A DNA stretch of 64,000 nucleotides. Origin: Nissolia schottii (lineage: Eukaryota; Streptophyta; Magnoliopsida; Fabales; Fabaceae). This document shows positions 59,862-64,000 of the stretch, piece after piece. The position numbers and the translations under genes are program-made. The notes below the pieces were generated by a model. It was not told where the DNA came from and did not search any database. It saw nothing but the letters and a program-made list of their open reading frames with translations. How positions within the stretch are numbered: the stretch's first letter is position 1; each line of letters opens with the position of its first letter. The stretch is taken from the NCBI GenBank assembly GCA_003254905.1, contig QANU01112879.1, forward strand, positions 1 through 64,000, in the 5' to 3' direction.

Positions 59862-62800
59862 CTACTCACTGTTAGTTTTTGGTTTGGTCCTCTTCGAAGA
59901 AAACAACTGGCGAAGAAAAGCAAACTTCCCTCTGTTTCGGGCAGAAAACTCGGTAATGGTACCGTTACTTGTTGTCGCCACCTCATGCACATTGTCAGGT
60001 TCCGGCAAAGGAGGAGATTGCGGCGAGAGTGTGAAGAGAAATTCGTTGAGCATGCGAATGATCTGACTAAAGCTTGGTCTCAAGTTAGGATCTTCAACCC
60101 AGCACGACTGTATGATAAAAGCAAGTTCCGGGGATATGTCTTCAGGAAGGGTAGGCCTCTCTTGCTGCAACCTCAAATACAAACCATGTCATGATTAGCA
60201 AATAGCAACATATCCAAAATAAATTCCAAAGAGACATATTTGAGAGAGTGCAAATTAATGGTCTGTTTAGTTTCATTTTTCATTCCCTGTTTTCAGTCTG
60301 TGTCTTGTTTATCAAGAATTTGTGAAGGGAAGTGAAAAAAAAGAAAATCTTGTTTCCTATTTTCACCATTTCCTTCACAAAATCCTGAAAAACAAAGGAA
60401 ACAGTAAATGAAAACAAAAACCAAACAGCCCCTATATTAACTTAATCCTTCTGCAGAATCATATATATGACATGATTGTGTAGAGTACTCCAGGAATAAG
60501 GTAAGGTAATCTATTACAACTATCCAAATATCAGAGAGAAAGATGTATCAACATTTCTAACTTGAGGTAGAAATAAGAACCTTCTGATTGATGAATAAGC
60601 AACCAGTGATATCAAATTTAGTACCTTGAATGCAGCGGCGTAAGCAGCCTGTAAATTGGACATCCCTTCAAAAGGCATGCGGTTTGTTAGTAGCTCCCAC
60701 AAAACAATTCCGAAGCTATACACGTCAACCTTGTTGTTGTAGTGCTTTTTCTCTCCCTGACGCAACGTCACTGTACTGTACAACTGTAAAAACACTAACT
60801 GTTGTCATAAAAAAATCCCATGTATATGAAAATCCTAACACAGCAAGAAAATGCACAATACATTTTGAATGAGAAGAATTTAGTGCCCTAAAGGGTCCTA
60901 AATATTTATATTGCAAATATGGTACGAGATTATATGCAATAGTCAAATGGCTTTTATCTATCTAGTGAAAATTAAAACTTGAAATGATTGAATGAGGTCC
61001 TTTCGTTACAAGAAATTTTAATAAATGGGATGGTAACACTTTTTACAGTACTCATGGAATGATAGCATTGGAATGGAAGTAGTGAACTCATTCAGCAGGA
61101 AGACAAAAAATGAAACCACTAGACTGATAAGTTACTTTGTCCACCATTCTACCAAACCCAGTACATCTAAACTCAAGCATAGCTATGAGGACTCCTAACA
61201 ATAGCTTTGCTGGCCTTTAGTGTAATTAAATTCAGGTTTATGCAACTTGATGATTTCAAGTTAATATCTAATCCATCTCATATCATAATCACATAGAACA
61301 ACAGATTCAAATGTTGAATAAATAATGTGATATGATAAAAAAAGATGATAAACGCCAAAAATAAGTGTAAGATTTAACCCTGGTGAGCATTTTTGGATAG
61401 TTATCAGTGACAATAAAAAACATGTTCCAAGAATACAACATACCTCTGGTGCCATCCATCGGTAAGTTCCAGTTTCTGCTGTCATCATTTCAGTCACAGA
61501 TTCTTCTCTAGCAAGACCAAAATCTGCAAGTTTAACAGACTTCTGATTTGCCGTAAGCAACAGATTGTCTGCATTGTAACAGTTTCAAAAACATAGCTGA
61601 AGAGAGCCACACATACTAATACAAGACTCCATCAACATATAATTAGATTTCCTGCTATAACATTAATATCAAAAACTACTAATGAGTAACTGTATTACAG
61701 ACTACCAAGCAAAGTTCCAATAAAAAAAATACAAAGGGTATTTTTTTTCACATGAAATTAGCAGTATTTTCAAATTCTCCTTTTCTTTTCTATTCAATAA
61801 CATAACACTAACTTTAAGGTGCCTAGAGTAACAAATTGAACATTTCTTCATTATATGAATTCATTAACATGTACTGGACAATGACTATTATAGCTATGAA
61901 AACATATACAGAAGAAAAATATTCAAGGGAAAAATTCACAATGCTCTTAGCACCATTTGAACAGTATGAACAAATAGCACCTGATATGACCTAAGGATAC
62001 TAAAGCCATAGAATCCATGACAAAACATGTAGCGCATTACACCTAATGAAATGTATATACATAATAATACCAGGCTTAATATCTCTGTGTATGATCCCGT
62101 TGGCATGAAGCCAATCCATGGCTCGAGCAATATCCAGGGCAAAGTTTATAGCCACATGAAGGTCTAATAACTGAGGACGGATACTCGTTAAATATTTCCG
62201 CAGTGACATCCCTGGTAATAACTCTGTAACTATCACCATCAGAGGATCCTTACAAGCTCCAATAAACTGCCAAATGAAATAAGAATAAATTTTCAGTGAG
62301 AGCAGTATCTGTTATAGAGAAGAAACCATCAGTCACATACTAGCATGAAGAATTAATGAATAAAAGAATGTACTTTGTATTATTACATAGGCACACAGAA
62401 ACAGAAAAAATAATTGCAACTATGGCACTAACCTTAACAAGATTCTCATGGTGGACACGGGACATCATATTAACTTCCCGAGCAAAACGGTTTTCAAGGG
62501 AAGCTCTCTCTTCTGAAGTGCTCCCACGATTTAGAACTTTGATTGCAACAATTCGATCTCCATACCTGGAAAGTTATTAATCAACACCTATGTAAAACAG
62601 GACTCCCGCTACCAGCAAATCACTTGATGTATACATAAACAGTTCTACAGTTAAACTGCAACTCAAATAACCACTAATATTTTTGGGGAGATAAAACAAT
62701 GATCCGTTAGTATTAGTTACATCAATAACAACAGAAAAGCCTTTTCCAACTAGGTGGCACTAGGTGGGATTGGCTACATGGATCAATCAGCGTATTATCA

Positions 62801-64000
62801 TAAAGATGTAAACCATGTCTTCAGACAAACCATTAAATTGAAGTCCTAAAAACTAGATAGTTTCGTATTCGTTAGTCTTCCTCTTCCGCTAATTATTAGG
62901 CAACCCTCCATATGATCTACTCTTCTTACTAGAGCTTTTATAAATTTTCTCCTCACATAACCAAACCACCTAAGGCAATGTTCCACCGTCATTTTCACAA
63001 TAATCCCAAATTCCATGCTAATGCATTCAACAGCTAGAAGTCAGCTGTTCTTAAGTAAAACCAACACCAAATGTTCTTCTCATTATTGTGGATCGTAGAC
63101 AAGTCAAAGCAATAAAAATGGAAAATTCCAACTTTGAAATTGAAATTTGTGGCATGTAGCTATTAACTGATTGAACCTTCCTCTAACCATTATGCTACCA
63201 CCCATCTGATCTACTCTTCTTATTAGAGCTTCTATAGATTTTCTCTTCAAATAACCTAAGGCAAGACTGTACCATTTTTTTTCTCAATAGGTGTTATTCC
63301 AACTTCCTTGCTAAAACTGCTCACTTGACAGTCTTATCTTGTCTATTATGTCTACTTATCCAATGTAAAATTCTTATCTCACCAACATCAAGCATATTCT
63401 CTTGTTGGATTTTTACCTCCCAACATTAGTTAGATCATTCGAATAATAAATCAACAGTTTGAACTTTGAAGCCAATTGTTCTTAAGAAAAATTAACTCCA
63501 TGGAAATGGTTTTCTCGCTATTGTGGATCCTAGACAAGTCAAAGCAGTAAAAAGGGAAAAGTCCAACTTCGAAGTTGAAATTTGTGGCATGTAGCTCCTT
63601 ACTGATTGAGCCAACAAAAACTGCCAGTTATTTATTCCACTAGAAAGTCTATAACTAACTTAGCTCACAAACTCAGCCGTAGCAAAACATTGACTTTTAG
63701 CACTTGATTAACCACAAGTCTACAGCGACAACAAAAATCAATTAGAGCAAAAACAATCAATTATGAAAACTAAATTGTAGATAAGTATTCCCACAACTGC
63801 AGGGTCTTACATTACATGCAAGAGATTCTCACCAACAACTATGGTCACATGAATTAAGCACAACTAAACATAAGAAGAAAAAAAAAATTAAAAAAATAAA
63901 AAATGTTCAATAAAAATTGAAGGAACATCCAAGCCTTTGCCACTGACCTTCCTTCATAAACTTTGCCATGAGCTCCCTCGCCAATCTTGGACCCAATAAA
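59862..64000 (-). CDS. ATN1: ATN1-like Raf-type protein kinase, 5'-partial, 6 exons visible
   Basis: Serine/threonine (possibly dual-specificity) kinase of the plant Raf-like MAPKKK family; closest in memory to Arabidopsis ATN1, with no defined substrate. Exons: beyond 64000 to 63948, 62565-62433, 62266-62071, 61568-61444, 60783-60625 and 60164-59862, all GT-AG with agreeing phases, giving 322 residues. Visible motifs in order: glycine loop [15 protein letters not shown] lysine, [20 protein letters not shown], catalytic [15 protein letters not shown], activation segment [33 protein letters not shown] and [14 protein letters not shown]. All catalytic residues are present. The C-terminal tail is basic ([13 protein letters not shown]). 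Roughly 35-45 N-terminal residues lie outside the window. Introns 1 and 5 contain element insertions. Confidence 0.93.
60260..60432. mobile_element. MITE in kinase intron 5, same family as F-box intron
   Basis: Starts GGTCTGTTTAGTTTC; right end reversed starts GGGGCTGTTTGGTTTTTG. The centre carries the inverted form of TTTTTCAGGATTTTGTGAAG, the phrase shared with the element at 22116-22320. Intronic, between exon 5 (ending 60625) and exon 6 (starting 60164). Non-coding. Confidence 0.65.
62745..63612 (-). mobile_element. Duplicated LINE reverse-transcriptase tail in kinase intron 1
   Basis: On the minus strand, 63010-62745 reads [20 protein letters not shown] then [25 protein letters not shown] and, after a stop, LIHVANPT: the familiar C-terminal tail of plant non-LTR reverse transcriptases, with frame breaks. 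Part of it recurs at about 63196-63320 (CLRLF, then [13 protein letters not shown] in another frame). Nucleotide duplication extends to flanking phrases such as TGTGGATCSTAGACAAGTCA (63090 and 63523) and GAAATTTGTGGCATGTAGCT. Units are about 62901-63177 and 63196-63612, the second with an insertion. Same strand as the kinase. Confidence 0.65.

Noticed and set aside
1..64000. Search for tRNA, rRNA, CRISPR, bacterial operon or viral replication genes
   Set aside because: No cloverleaf-type B-box/A-box pair, rRNA segment or repeat-spacer array was noticed by eye; the window is ordinary plant nuclear DNA with transposon relics.

Overview
This is a 64-kb, AT-rich plant nuclear window. The genes have short exons with GT-AG introns, encode plant-specific families (ETO1-like, BAG1-4 type, ATN1/Raf-like kinase, HOOKLESS1-like) and sit among many transposable-element relics. 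Exon sequences and repeat types look like a dicot, most probably a legume of the soybean/bean group. That lineage call is an inference from remembered resemblance, not a search.

Five host genes and one decayed gene are supported, all on the minus strand. They are an ETO1-like BTB/TPR protein closest to EOL2 (7752-11883, 4 exons); a short F-box/LRR protein of the At3g48880 type (21523-22882, 2 exons); a bZIP transcription factor with a group-E-like zipper (36755-41582, 4 recognised exons, 3' end uncertain); a BAG-family Hsp70 co-chaperone (49920-52051, 4 exons); a HOOKLESS1-like N-acetyltransferase pseudogene (53784-55446); and an ATN1-like Raf-type kinase (59862-64000, 6 exons, N-terminus beyond the window edge). 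Intron phases agree across every junction of the EOL2, F-box, BAG and kinase models.

Between the genes: 1-7.7 kb holds a diverged tandem repeat and a Stowaway-like element. 13.9-16.0 kb holds a long-inverted-repeat element with CCA/GGT-rich arms, then a hAT-type non-autonomous element. 17.4-20.9 kb looks like Ty3/gypsy LTR debris with a nested inverted-repeat element. 26.2-35.2 kb is a transposon graveyard: a plant-mobile-domain pseudogene (+), a Ty1/copia pol relic (-), an internally deleted copia gag plus protease relic (+) and a hAT transposase relic (+). 45.1-48.7 kb is probably gypsy-derived. Introns carry further small elements: a hAT element with a perfect 8-bp target duplication in bZIP intron 1, a perfect 20-bp TIR element in BAG intron 3, and a duplicated LINE reverse-transcriptase tail in kinase intron 1.

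The clearest structure not explained by the genes is a 227-230-bp inverted-repeat element present three times (31568, 53553, 55850) with 9-bp target duplications. Two copies flank the HOOKLESS1-like pseudogene, and one sits exactly at its stop codon. The genes act in separate processes (ethylene biosynthesis control, ubiquitination, transcription, chaperone function, kinase signalling), and nothing in the window shows them forming a pathway or cluster. I found no convincing new biological system; the novelty is in element structure and gene decay.
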